This document shows positions 1 to 10,778 of a DNA stretch of 64,000 nt, piece after piece. The stretch comes from Alitta virens. Lineage: Eukaryota > Annelida > Polychaeta > Phyllodocida > Nereididae. The position numbers were made by a program, and so were the translations under genes. The stretch covers positions 12,658,271 to 12,722,270 of the forward strand of contig OW028585.1 of assembly GCA_932294295.1 (NCBI GenBank). Direction: 5' to 3'. Every line of letters starts with the position of its first letter. Position 1 is the first letter of the stretch. Below the pieces are notes generated by a model. It made no database searches. It was not told where the DNA came from and was given only the letters and a program-made list of their open reading frames with translations.

Positions 1-390
1 ACCAAAAGTTTTGGGGTCAAAAGTATGCAGGGCAATAAATGGCTAGTAATCTGCATCTGGTGGGTGACCTGATTCGTACACAGATTCCTCACACCCTTGA
101 TATAAACATTTGAATTGTGAAAATCACATTTATAAGTAGTTGTAATTTAATAATAGGAATTATGTATGATTGAGTTACACTATGAACTATTTAGTTTAAA
201 ATCAGTTTTTCTTGTATTATACAGTTTATTAAGATGATTACAGTGTATTTTCACTCATCAACATTTGAGTCCATCTCACTGTTTACATCTCCGTTACACC
301 ATATCTCCATGGTTACACGATATAAAAGCTATTAGTGAGACTGAAAAGGTTTTATTACCCTGCACACTTTTGATCACAAAACATTTCTGT
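1..390. other. AT-rich non-coding stretch
   Basis: I see no supportable gene, repeat unit or RNA here. The only motif of note is ATCTCCATGGTTAC near 303, which resembles half of an RFX X-box. The stretch ends where the antisense 17-bp units begin. Confidence 0.5.
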
Positions 391-646
391 ATTAAGACCA
401 CCTCACTATGAAGACCACCTCACTATTAAGACCACCTAAATATTAATATCACCTCACTATGAAGACCACCTCACTATTAAGTCCACCTCAATATTGTAGC
501 AAGAATTAGTAGTAAGAGGGTCTTGATATCGAGGTGGCCTTTATATTGAGGTGGTCTTAATAGTGAGGTGGTCTTCATAGTGAGGTGATATTAATATTTA
601 GGTGGTCTTAATAGTGAGGTGGTCTTCATAGTGAGGTGGTCTTAAT
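391..646. repeat. Near-perfect 104-bp inverted repeat built of 17-bp units
   Basis: Bases 391-494 are the reverse complement of 543-646 with one mismatch (103 of 104), around a 48-bp spacer (495-542). Both arms consist of the 17-bp minisatellite unit, antisense on the left (CACTATTAAGACCACCT) and sense on the right. The arms share the same irregular variant unit (ATATTAATATTTAGG-like), so the palindrome arose by inverted duplication of a specific block and not by chance pairing of a regular repeat. A single strand could fold into a long hairpin. This is the architecture of foldback-type transposon termini, but no transposase gene is visible. Confidence 0.9.
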
Positions 647-850
647 AGTGAGTTGGTCTTAATGTTGAGGTGGCTTAATTGTGAGGTGGTCTTAATAGTG
701 AGGTGGTCTTAATAGTGAGTTGGTCCAAATATTGAGGTGGTCTTAATGGTAAGGTGTTCTTAATAGTGAGTTGGTCTTAATGTTCAGGTGGCTTAATGGT
801 GAGGTGGTCTTCATAGTGAGATGTTCTTGAAGGGAGGTTCCATTGTATTG
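647..850 (+). repeat. Diverged 17-bp minisatellite, sense orientation, with terminal motif
   Basis: About a dozen imperfect sense units continue from the inverted repeat (GAGGTGGTCTTAATAGT with variants such as AGTTGGTCTTAATGTT). The tract stops at GGGAGGTTCCATTGTA (about 833-848). The same GGTTCCATTG string ends the antisense array at about 39891, so it looks like an element terminus. Confidence 0.75.
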
Positions 851-854
851 TGAT

Positions 855-1040
855 CTACCATGGAGTCACTAGTTTTATGACCTGGCACTATAATGCAAAG
901 GTCTCCATAAAAGAAGTTGAGAAGTCCGGTCACTTGTCAACATGGAGCTACCAGAACTGGGGGCTCCATGCTTGTCAACTACTGTAAATTAACAAATTCA
1001 ATTGAAAGTTGAATAAAGCACAAATCAGGACTTAAATCAA
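855..1040 (+). repeat. Dispersed repeat adjoining the minisatellite, with CATGGAG hairpin
   Basis: The stretch shares ordered blocks with 63143-63280: TTTTATGACC, then a CA-rich block, AATAAAAGAAGT / CATAAAAGAAGT, TGTCAAC/AACTGTAAA and ATCAGGACTTAAAT. Both copies sit beside 17-bp arrays, so this may be the inner part of the same element family. It contains CATGGAGC (941-948) and its complement GCTCCATG (963-970), a short hairpin seen at two other array ends. Confidence 0.6.
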
Positions 1041-1130
1041 TTTAATTGTCGATCCCTTAAAAGAAGTAAGGTTATTCAGTTGATGTTGAAGGTCGTTTTA
1101 ATTGTGAGGTGGTCTTAACTTCATATGGTC

Positions 1131-1335
1131 CTTATCTATCTATCTATCTATCTATCTATGTATCTATGTATCTATGTATCTATCTGTCTGTCTGTCTGTC
1201 TATCTGTCTATTATCTATCAATCTATCTATCTATCAATATATCTATCTATTTATCTATCTATCTTAAATCTTCTATCTATCTATCTATCTATCTATCTTA
1301 AATATTCTATCTATCTATCTGCCTATCTTAAATCT
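1131..1335. repeat. (TATC)n microsatellite, interrupted
   Basis: TCTA/TATC tetranucleotides with TGTC and TTAAATC interruptions run for about 200 bp. The left edge of duplicated segment A (1198) lies inside it, so the microsatellite may have served as a recombination site. A shortened form lies at 16121-16236 in segment B. Confidence 0.9.
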
Positions 1336-1812
1336 TAATTTCAAAGCCACAAACCAATTTGTATCCTCTTTCTCTACTACAATGTAGTGACTCTGTAAAT
1401 GAACCCACATGACTGGACTGACCTTGAAATGCTGTAATTTCACCTCGAACTTGACAATTTTACGAGGATTCTTAGATTTCTGATAATTTATTGCAGCAAC
1501 TGGTGCCAAAGGTCATATCAAAGCAATTTACAATATACTGAAAAGGTTTCAAGTTAGATAGGTAAATACTGCCTATAACGCATGAAAAGATTCGAAGTGA
1601 GGTATTATAATGTATTGATGACTACCGTCAACATGTGATTTATGAGACAAATATGAATTTATAACTTATGTAGGCCTTCTAACAACACGTGTATTCCTGT
1701 AATTTCCCAATGTATTTGAACTCGTATGCTTTTAAATGGAAAAATATGACAATTTCTAAATTTTTTATGTTTGATCGCATCAAAAACAAACAGAAGCACC
1801 AAAATTATTTTT
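1336..1812. other. Non-coding stretch between microsatellite and array, copy A
   Basis: No gene is supported. It contains the 70-bp block 1654-1723, which also occurs directly at 16518-16587 and inverted at 16046-16115. The minus-strand open frame at 1315-1509 reads into the microsatellite and has no recognisable motif. Confidence 0.5.
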
Positions 1813-4800
1813 GGTCCTAATAATGTGGTCTTAATTATTAATAGTGAGGTGATCTGAAGTCACTGTCAGGTGTCCTATCCTAATCATGCTTATAGTGAGG
1901 TGGTCTTAATAGTGAGGTGGTCTTAATGACAAGGTGGTCTTAATGACAAGGTGATCTTAATAGTGAGGTGGTCTTAATAGTGAAGTGGTCTTAATAGTGT
2001 GGTGGTCTTAATGACAAGGTGGTCTTAATGACAAGGTGATCTTAATAGTGAGGTGGTCTTAATAGTGAAGTGGTCTTAATAGTGTGGTGGTCTTAATGAC
2101 AAGGTGGTCTTAATGACAAGGTGATCTTAATAGTGAGGTGGTCTTAATAGTGAGGTGGTCTTAATAGTGAGGCAGTCTTAATAGTGAGGTGGTCTTTATA
2201 GTGAGGCAGTCTTAATAGTGAGGTGGTCTTAATAGTGTGGTGGTCTTAATAGTGAGGCAGTCTTAATAGTGAGGTGGTCTTAATAGTGAGGCAGTCTTAA
2301 TAGTGAGGTGGTCTTAATAGTGTGGTGGTCTTAATAGTGAGGCAGTCTTAATAGTGAGGTGGTCTTAATAGTGAGGCAGTCTTAATAGTGGGGTGGTCTT
2401 AATAGTGAGGTGGTCTTAATAGTGAGGCAGTCTTAATAGTGGGGTGGTCTTAATAGTGAGGCAGTCTTAATAGTGTGGTGGTCTTAATAGTGAGGCAGTC
2501 TTAATAGTGAGGTGGTCTTAATAGTGAGGCAGTCTTAATAGTGGGGTGGTCTTAATAGTGAGGTGGTCTTAATAGTGAGGCAGTCTTAATAGTGAGGTGG
2601 TCTTAATAGTGTGGTGGTCTTAATAGTGAGGCAGTCTTAATAGTGAGGTGGTCTTAATAGTGAGGCAGTCTTAATAGTGAGGTGGTCTTAATAGTGTGGT
2701 GGTCTTAATAGTGAGGCAGTCTTAATAGTGAGGTGGTCTTAATAGTGAGGCAGTCTTAATAGTGGGGTGGTCTTAATAGTGAGGTGGTCTTAATAGTGAG
2801 GCAGTCTTAATAGTGAGGTGGTCTTAATAGTGAGATGATCTTAATAGTGAGGTGGTCTTAATAGTGAGGTGGTCTTAATAGTGAGGTGGTCTTAATAGTG
2901 TGGTGGTCTTAATAGTGAGATGATCTTAATAGTGAGATGATCTTAATAGTGAGGTGGTCTTAATAGTGAGGTGGTCTTAATAGTGAGGTGGTCTTAATAG
3001 TGTGGTGGTCTTAATAGTGAGATGATCTTAATAGTGAGGTGGTCTTAATAGTGAGGTGGTCTTAATAGTGAGGTGGTCTTAATAGTGTGGTGATCTTAAT
3101 AGTGAGGTGGTCTTAATAGTGAGATGGTCTTTATAGTGAGGTGGTCTTAATAGTGTGGTGGTCTTAATGACAAGGTGATCTTAATAGTGAGGTGATCTTA
3201 ATAGTGAGGTGGTCTTAACAGTGAGATGGTCTTTATAGTGAGGTGGTCTTAATAGTGAGGTGGTCTTAATAGTGAAGTGGTCTTAATAATGAGGTGGTCA
3301 TAATAGTGAGATGGTTTTAATAGTGAGGTGGTCTTAATAGTGAGATGATCTTAATAGCGAGGTGGTCTTAATAGCGAGGTGGTCTTAATAGTGAGGTGGG
3401 CTTAATTGTGAGGTGGTCTTAATAGTGTGGTGGTCTTAATAGTGAGGTGGTCTTAATAGTGAGATGATCTTAATAGTGAGGTGGTCTTAATAGTGAGGTG
3501 GTCTTAATAGTGAGGTGGTCTTAATAGTGAAGTGGTCTTAATAGTGTGGTGGTCTTAATGCCAAGGTGATCTTAATAGTGAGGTGGTCTTAATAGTGAGG
3601 TGGTCTTAATAGTGAGATGGTCTTTATAGTGAGGTGGTCTTAATAGTGAGGTGGTCTTAATAGTGAAGTGGTCTTAATAATGAGGTGGTCATAATAGTGA
3701 GATGGTTTTAATAGTGAGGTGGTCTTAATAGTGAGATGATCTTAATAGCGAGGTGGTCTTAATAGCGAGGTGGTCTTAATAGTGAGGTGGTCTTAATAGT
3801 GAAGTGGTCTTAATAATGAGGTGGTCATAATAGTGAGATGGTCTTAATAGTGAGGTGGTCTTAATAGTGAGATGATCTTAATAGTGAGGTGGTCTTAATA
3901 GTGAGGTGGTCTTAATAGTGAAGTGGTCTTAATAGTGTGGTGGTCTTAATGACAAGGTGATCTTAATAGTGAGGTGGTCTTATAGTGAGGTGGTCTTAAT
4001 AGTGAGATGGTCTTTATAGTGAGGTGGTCTTAATAGTGAGGTGGTCTTAATAGTGAAGTGGTCTTAATAATGAGGTGGTCATAATAGTGAGATGGTTTTA
4101 ATAGTGAGGTGGTCTTAATAGTGAGATGATCTTAATAGCGAGGTGGTCTTAATAGCGAGGTGGTCTTAATAGTGAGGTGGGCTTAATAGTGAGGTGGTCT
4201 TAATAGTGAGGTGGTCTTAATAGTGAAGTGGTCTTAATAATGAGGTGGTCATAATAGTGAGATGGTCTTAATAGTGAGGTGGTCTTAATAGTGAGATGAT
4301 CTTAATAGTGAGGTGGTCTTAATAGTGAGATGGTCTTAATTGTGAGATGGTCTTAATAGTGAGGTGGTCTTAATAGTGAGGTGGTCTTAATAGTGAGATG
4401 ATCTTAATAGTGAGGTGGTCTTAATAGTGAGGTGGTCTTAATAGTGTGGTGGTCTTAATGACAAGGTGATCTTAATATTAGGTGGTCTTAATAATGAGGT
4501 GGTCATAATAGTGAGATGGTCTCAATAGTGAGATGGTCCTAATAGTGAAGTGGTCTTAATAGTGAGGTGGTCTTAATAGTGAGGTGGTCTTAATAGTGAT
4601 CTTAATAGTGAGATGATCTTAGTTGTGAGGTGGTCTCCATAATGAGGTGGTCTTAAAAGTGAGGGGTCTTTATAGTGAGGTGGTCTTAATAACAAGGTGG
4701 TCTTAATAGTGAGATGATCTTAATAGTAAGGTGGTCTTAATAACAAGGTGATCTTAATAGTGAGGTGGTTTTAATAGTGAGGTGGTTTCCATGATGAGAT

Positions 4801-4858
4801 GGTCTAGATTGTGAGGTGGTCTTAACAGTGACTTTGTCATAATAGTTAGGTGGTCCTA
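1813..4858 (+). repeat. 17-bp minisatellite array, copy A, with higher-order structure
   Basis: About 3 kb of tandem 17-bp units, consensus GAGGTGGTCTTAATAGT, all sense. Variants are ordered in domains. Bases 1900-2150 carry GACAAGGTGATCTTAAT units. Bases 2161-2815 alternate GAGGCAGTC, GAGGTGGTC and GTGTGGTGGTC units in a roughly 51-bp higher-order repeat. Bases 2816-4600 use GAGATGATC, GAAGTGGTC and AATGAGGTGGTCATA variants. Units contain TAATAG and 17 is not a multiple of three, so every frame is stopped and the array is non-coding. The edges are more diverged than the centre. Confidence 0.98.
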
Positions 4859-5320
4859 AAGCAGGTTTTGAATGTTTATGTATATACTATTTATGGAATT
4901 GATTGGTGGGGAAATTTATTTTTTGTTCAAATATGGAATTATGTGTTCAAATTTGTTGATAACTGGTTGCATAAATGTATCATATTAATTCATGTCATTG
5001 GTACATGGATAAAATTCTATATATAGAACAGGATTTTAATTGGATTTTTTTTTTGTGGGTGGTTAGATAATTATGCTGATAAAATTATCATTTAAGCATT
5101 TTGGCCACACCTAAATTATTTTTTGGGAATTTTGTTGTGGTAAAAAAAGTATATTTACTGGGCAAGAGGGATACAATGCAGTTCATTTCTACGGATTAAT
5201 TAATAATCTAAACAATTATTACCAAATCTGGGAATATTATATTACATAACAATGTATCTTATAATCTATGATGATTGAAAACAAAAATTGTTTTGCTATA
5301 ACAAGGAAATTATATATAGA
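4859..5320. other. AT-rich non-coding stretch after the array (copy A)
   Basis: No gene or repeat is recognised apart from its copy in segment B (19569-20031), which is nearly identical. Confidence 0.5.
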
Positions 5321-5380
5321 TGTGGACTCCCAAGTAGCCGTATCATCTCATCATCACGTCTGCCTGCAGCTGGTTACATA
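5321..5380 (+). repeat. SINE-2 tail fragment
   Basis: The fragment matches the 3' part of a short interspersed repeat seen many times in the window: TGTGGACTCC, an AAG-rich link, TCATCTCATCATNACGTC, then TGCCTGCAGCTGGT. The 5' head is missing. The duplicate in segment B is at 20032-20091. Confidence 0.75.
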
Positions 5381-5429
5381 AGCTGACTTAAACGGACCAA
5401 TCAAACTGAGGCAATATGAATGATACAGT

Positions 5430-6250
5430 ACTATAGGAAAACCACAACTTGTCGCTGATCTGTTTTTCAGATCAGATGAGGTGGGTGCAAAGATCAGATA
5501 AGTGGGAAATTATTAAAATCGGATGAAAATTGATGAAGTTATTTAATAAAATGTGCACCAAGACAGTCTATATTTTTGAATGGGAACAAGATGAAGACAG
5601 CGTCACCAGCACTATGAACTTTGGTTGGTTCCGTTCGTGGCGTTGCAACTCTTGTCCGAGGTTTTGCGTATCCTTATTTCGAAGATTCTAGACGTCTGAT
5701 TGGCTGAGAGGCCGTAAATTAATTATTTTTGATTGGCGATGACAGTCGACGATCATTCCTGTCTAAATTGAGATCAAATAAAAAAAGATAATTTTCGGAA
5801 ATAGTGTAAACCGTGACCCATTGCTACCTAAAATTCAGGTAAACTTATCATAGTGACCAGCGTCATGAACGTTCTCGATTCGTGATACATTTGCGGCCCT
5901 AATTCAGTCAATTTTTGTCAGATATTCAAAATTTAAATTTTGTAATTTACATAAACCTATTTACTGTTATGGTACAAGGCTTGCATTAATCTGTCTCATG
6001 GCCATATGCATTTCGTCCTTATTTGGATTTAGCAACATCTTGAGTTATTTGGGCAATGCATGACGTCATGCACTATGATAAGTTTACCTGGTTTTTAAGT
6101 CGCGATGGGTCACGGTTTACACTATTTCCAAAAATGTATTTCAATTCTACTCTTGGCTCCATGATTTGAGGGAGGCCTTTATTTTTTTGGGATGGCAGCT
6201 TACCCGGACTTCTATTCGAGGTGGGCCTCTATTTGAAGGGGGCGTTTATT
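5430..6250. mobile_element. Non-autonomous element with 59-bp inverted repeats (copy A)
   Basis: Bases 5797-5855 and 6071-6129 are imperfect inverted repeats (arm start GGAAATAGTGTAAACCGTGA; about 53 of 59 matching) with a 215-bp spacer. Upstream is a short hairpin, CTGATCTG-TTTTT-CAGATCAG, at 5457-5477. Related, more diverged copies lie at 29370-29850, 38037-38510 and partly at 40360-40530. They share GGATGAAAATTGA, GCGTCATGAACGT and CGTCCTTATTTGGA blocks. There is no transposase frame, so it looks like a MITE-like or foldback element. Exact ends and target duplication were not resolved. Confidence 0.6.
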
Positions 6251-6284
6251 CGAGTAAATAGGGTATATGCAAGAGTCTGGATTA

Positions 6285-6830
6285 TTATATATATATATAG
6301 ATTTTTATTGACAGCTAAATATCAAATTGATACATGTGTCAGCATGACAAGATAATAAATGGCAAAAAATAAAAAGATAATAGAAATACATGGATCAACA
6401 GTTAAAATAATTAAATAAGTAGAGCTATATTATGACTAATACTAATCAACACTACATAGTCTGTGTAAGAAATTCTAAAGCACCCGGAACTAAACAAATA
6501 ATAGTAATAATACTGTTTAAAAAAGCACCAACAAATAGTTTTAGCACAACAGTTCAGGTTCAATAACAATACTAAACACTAGGCATAAGATATATAGATA
6601 TATATATATATATATACATGATGTACTCCTAACTGCTATCAACATGGTAAACAATATGAAGTGATATACAATATGAGATGGGAATGTTGACATACAATAT
6701 GAAGTGACATACAATATGAAGTGACATACAATATGAAGTGACATACAATATGAAGTGACATACAATAGTATAAAATGTACAAATTCACACACACATGGAA
6801 GTAGTTTCGTCAATATATATATAGACCCCG
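6285..6830 (-). mobile_element. Dispersed repeat, probable retroelement 3' end
   Basis: The stretch is homologous to 51775-52300: GATACATGTGTCAGCATGAC, AAATAAGTAG, AAAGCACCCGGAACTAA and AAAGCACCAACAAAT occur in the same order. Read on the minus strand it ends GTCAATAAAAATC followed by (TA)n, the kind of AATAAA-plus-microsatellite tail seen on other non-LTR elements in this window. A 17-bp tandem repeat (ACATACAATATGAAGTG, about four copies) lies at 6695-6766. Copy B keeps only the first 80 bp (21005-21085), so an internal deletion or the extra segment in A separates them. No coding sequence is evident. Confidence 0.5.
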
Positions 6831-7516
6831 TGGTTAATCACAATGCGGTAGATTAGAATTATGATATTGCTGTTAATAAGTGTTATTTCAAAGCATAACA
6901 CATGTTTTCCTTGTAAAAAAATAAAAAAAAATAATAATAATAATATACATATATTCTTGTAATTAGTGTTGAAACGCTGATTAGATAGCTACACAATCCC
7001 CTGGTGGCAGATATAATGATGAGATGTTAAGATTGACCCTCTAAATAGACTATTATGAACCTATATGAATAAATAACCATTTTAGCATGAATGGTATTGA
7101 GGCTGTAAAATAATAACCGGTAATACACCAGCAAATTATTATTTTAATAGCGTGTTATTTTGGGCGGGTCTGGCTTAGTTTTAGTGATATGAAAATCTAT
7201 ATTTAATAAATTTGAATTTAATTTAATGTAATATATATATGTTTATGGCTGTAGATACTAATGCATTACAATACGGTGTATTTGCAAAATAATAGTTAAA
7301 TTCAAATTGCAAAATAACAATTTTATAAATAATTAATCAAATAGTACAAAAGTAAATCAATGTGTCCTTGTGTGAATCTGGATCCACATAAATTTCATGA
7401 CTAATACATTCATTGTTGGTAGACACAAAAATTACAAAATATGGGGTATATAAATTATCTAAATCAGGTTTAAAGGAGAAAAAAAATATCATACAATTGT
7501 ATATTTCATGTAATTC

Positions 7517-7518
<2 letters not shown>

Positions 7519-7577
<59 letters not shown>
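7519..7577. repeat. (TA)n microsatellite
   Basis: An uninterrupted AT dinucleotide tract. It is shorter in segments B (about 21768-21814) and C (about 30171-30195), so its length varies between copies. Confidence 0.95.
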
Positions 7578-7579
<2 letters not shown>

Positions 7580-8582
7580 ACCTTACCAGCTTATCTATAA
7601 TTTTAACTGCATGACCATCTCCGAATTTTTTTTTTAATTTGTCTTTAAAAAAAAAAAAACCTTTCAAACGAACATGAAAGCAATCAGAAGCCTCCTATCT
7701 AGCTATAATACCTTCCCTGTAGGGGGCGCTTGAAAAGGGGTATCTTTTGATGCAAATTTATCCCAAAATCTAGTTTGGCCAGAGTGAAAATGCAACATTT
7801 TCATTTAAAAAAATGGTCCACACTTTTTAATCTTTCTTCAAATGAGTAATAATATGAAAATATTGATAAAGAACTATTTAAAATAACTGACTTATGATAA
7901 AATACCATATTTCCTGTAATATTGGTATTATTGCTGAAATTACCTTGTTAGGCCAGCATGGAATATTTTGAAAATTAGGCCATATTTAAGGCCTAATATC
8001 CCCCATGGTGACGCTTCAATTTAGGCATTTTATTTTACTATTTAAGTCAGAAAATTGTTTTTGAGAGTTAAGGAAAATATAACATTTTCAAAATTTCTAA
8101 TTTCATCACTCAGTTATGAAAACTAGTATACATAATCTTCACAGGGTAAAAAAATGGTTCTAGAATTTTTTTAATGGTTGTAATTGATGCATGAGGGTCC
8201 TAGAACAATAATTTTTGGGTACATATAAGGGAAAATAAACCCCGTAAAATTTTCATGTAATTAAAACAGTATTTGTTCTTAAAACATAGAAGTCGAAAAT
8301 GCCTTTTTAACGTGAATAGTTCTTTATTTTGTCTAGTGACTCTTTTGGCATTAAATTTATAATAGTTTACAGACAACTTGTAAGATTTTTAATTACTTAG
8401 AATACAAATTCAATCATGCTAGCCTTGTTCATATATAATGTTATATTTATAGTATATTTCTTTTGTCTGCTTTATTTTGTAATGGTCGGGAGTTTCATAA
8501 TATATTCGATAGTACTTAAATATAGGCCTTACTTAAGGTAAATTCAAAACTGACTTTTTATAGTACTTAAGTGTGGTATATA
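7578..8582. other. AT-rich non-coding kilobase (copy A)
   Basis: No gene, RNA or transposon signature is seen. The stretch is present nearly unchanged at 21815-22812 and 30196-31202. Substitutions here, such as CAGAAGCC versus CAGAAACC, show segment C siding with A against B. Confidence 0.5.
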
Positions 8583-9307
8583 AATCTATTTGCTGTCTTT
8601 TCCAATATGGGAAACCCAATATGGATAACATGCCACGAATTGTGTTAGCAGGCTCCCAACTTGCTTGGAATTATTCAGTTAAACATCTGGGAAATTACCT
8701 GTGTTCTGATTTAAGTGAATCAAAAGAAATATTAGCAAAAAAAGGGGACCTTGTTGGTCGCCTCAATACTCTGATTGCAAATATGGGAAAAGCCCCTGAA
8801 GCGGTACTGGCTCAAATATTTCAAGTACAATGCTGCCACTTTTATGGGTGTCAGGCTTGGGACCTGAGCGACTCTCATGTGAAGCTCTTTTATTCTGCCT
8901 GGAATCGGTCAGTACGGAGACTCTTGGGACTGCACTACAGGACACACACTCGCTTTCTGGCACCCCTGTCTGGACTATCAAATGGACAACATCAGGTGTT
9001 TAAACGCACCATTTCCATGATTGCCAAAATGGTTGAAAGTGAAAATAAACTAGTAAAATCCATTGCAAATATGGCTCTGAACTCGTGTCACAGCATAATT
9101 CAGAGAAACCTGAGGTTAATAGCGAAAGAAACTGGAAGGAGTGTGGCAGATATCCTGTCCCTAAGGGAATTTAACATTTTAAAATATGACTGTTCTACTG
9201 AAGACCTCACTGTCATTGAAGCTATAAAAGAACTCCGCAGATGTGATATAGATGTCTTAGATCAGAATGAAAGAAATGAACTGTTGATATTTCTGTCTAT
9301 TTATTAA
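8573..9307 (+). pseudogene. LINE reverse transcriptase C-terminal fragment
   Basis: A reading frame of about 240 codons matches the region after the catalytic palm in CR1/Jockey-type non-LTR retrotransposon polymerases. Near its N-terminus is VKHLGNYL (the usual YLG segment). Next come FYGCQAWDLS (the conserved YGCxxW), WNRSVRRLLGL and THTRFLAPLSG. The catalytic motifs themselves are absent, so this is a 5'-truncated, inactive copy. The frame has no ATG at its left edge and simply enters from flanking DNA at the insertion point. It ends at a stop (TAA, 9305-9307), with about 100 bp of 3' UTR following. The frame is uninterrupted, which suggests a young insertion. Family assignment is by remembered pattern only. 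Confidence 0.8.
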
Positions 9308-9407
9308 TTTGATGTCTTTTTTTTCATAAATACATTATAATAAGTTAAATATTTCATAACCTGTACACCATTTCATGTGTGTGAATAAATATGTATATAT
9401 ATATATA
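8583..9407 (+). mobile_element. 5'-truncated non-LTR retrotransposon insertion, present only in copy A
   Basis: The two other segments carry the uninterrupted site GTGTGGTATATAACTTAAGG (around 22806 and 31193). In A the site is split by about 825 bp ending GAATAAATATG plus (TA)n. This gives an AATAAA-like signal and a microsatellite tail, as expected for target-primed reverse transcription. The target duplication lies within TATATA and cannot be separated from the tail. The insertion postdates the A/B duplication, or B and C come from an allele lacking it. Confidence 0.9.
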
Positions 9408-10095
9408 ACTTAAGGCTGTTTTTAATTTATGTATGGAATACTAAATACTGGTGTAGGCTGGTAAGGTCCGACCCCAGCCCCCCCCCCTCCCCCCAAATAA
9501 AATATTTGGTATTTTGCAGCCCCGGCCATTCCAAGATGTTTTGCTCTAATACGCATGGTTAATCAAGCAATTTGTCGTAAACTGGGAAATTCTTGTGAGA
9601 AGAATTTTCGACTTTTTGTTTCATAACATACGGTTTGAAGTTGTTTGTCAGTTTGTACAATAAAAACATTTTCATTTGGGGTTTTTTTTTTTAATTCATG
9701 TTTTAATGATTTTTTTAACATATGAAAAAAATTAAAACATGTTTTATTTAGGCCAAATTAACAATGCACGTTTTTATGTAATGTGTTATCAGCAGATTTA
9801 CAAATTTTGATACAATAAAAACCTTATCATTTAGCAATGGTTGAACAAGTAAAAAAAAATATTTATATGAAAAAAATATAAATACATGCGTAGGCCCTTT
9901 GATAATAAAAATTATATATATATATATATATATGATAATATAGATATATAGGCCTTTTAAGCCAGGTTTTATGAAATATGTTTTCAGTAGATTTATAAAT
10001 TTTGAACAAATGAACATTTAAAAAAAAATCATAATGAGATAAAATTGTATTTGGAGTTTAGCCTTCTACCGTAAAGAAAGGTATATATAGCTACC
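9408..10095. other. AT-rich non-coding stretch with poly-C tract (copy A)
   Basis: The stretch contains a C-rich run at 9475-9494 (length differs between copies A, B and C) and an AT microsatellite near 9914-9932. Open frames on the minus strand are low complexity (Tyr/Ile runs). No gene is supported. Confidence 0.5.
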
Positions 10096-10220
10096 CTTGT
10101 ACTCAGTGTCTATGCCAGGGCAAGTAAAAGATTCCACCAATGGGGTAAATGTGTAACGTGGTGTGGACTCCAAGCAGCCTTATCGTCTCATCATAACGTC
10201 TGCCTGCAGTTGGTCATATG
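10096..10220 (+). repeat. SINE-2, body and tail
   Basis: The order is CTTGTACTCAGTGTCTATGCC, AGGGCAAGTAAAAGATTCCACC, GGGGTAAATGTGTAACG, GTGTGGACTCCAAGCAGCC, then TCATCATAACGTCTGCCTGCAG, described in overlapping pieces. The tRNA-like head is absent. Copies of the same insertion are at 23501-23625 and 31893-32006. The C copy has lost about 13 bp from the tail. Confidence 0.8.
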
Positions 10221-10369
10221 GAACACTGAGACATTAACCTAATGCAGGCAAACTGATTGGTGATTAAAATAGAAATTCCAGACTAAATGTCCTAAATGGT
10301 GGACAATTACTGGTCGTTATAGTGAAGTGAGTTGATCATAGTTTTGAGGTAAATTGCAGTGATTGTGAC

Positions 10370-10530
10370 CAAATAATGAAAATTAATGAAAGTAACATGG
10401 TCTTTGTAGTGAGGTGCCTTTTATGTGGAGTTTTACTGTATGAATTAAAGTGGACACATGTAGAATAATCTCATTGAGATGGTCTTAATAGGGATATGAA
10501 TATGGAGGTGGTCTTAATATTAAAACTTTA
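10370..10530 (+). repeat. Degenerate 17-bp-like units and terminal motif
   Basis: Isolated units GTCTTTGTAGTGAGGTG, GAGATGGTCTTAATAGG and GAGGTGGTCTTAATATT appear. GTGGAGTTTTACTGTA (about 10424-10439) resembles the array-end motif GGTTCCATTGTA. It looks like a decayed solo remnant of the minisatellite family. Copies are at about 23775-23935 and 32170-32315. Confidence 0.55.
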
Positions 10531-10778
10531 ATATTTTAATGACATCCAACAAAGTAGGATGATGTTTCCTGATTCTTGGTTCATAATAATGAAAAAAAGA
10601 AGATGGAAGCTTGCGATGGTCTCTCACAGTCTTCATTAGCCCGAAAAACCTTCATGACCACACGCCGCTGTCCGCTCTTATTAATATTGTGATGTTCATA
10701 GTGATCGCTCACAAATGTCAGATGAACATCAGATTTCTCGGGCTAATAAGTTTTCATCAGCCCAATGCTAAGCTCATA

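Noticed and set aside
6541..6813. 90-codon minus-strand frame
   Set aside because: It is generated by 17-bp and TA repeats (Cys-His-Phe-Ile-Val-Tyr repeats) in a retroelement 3' region.
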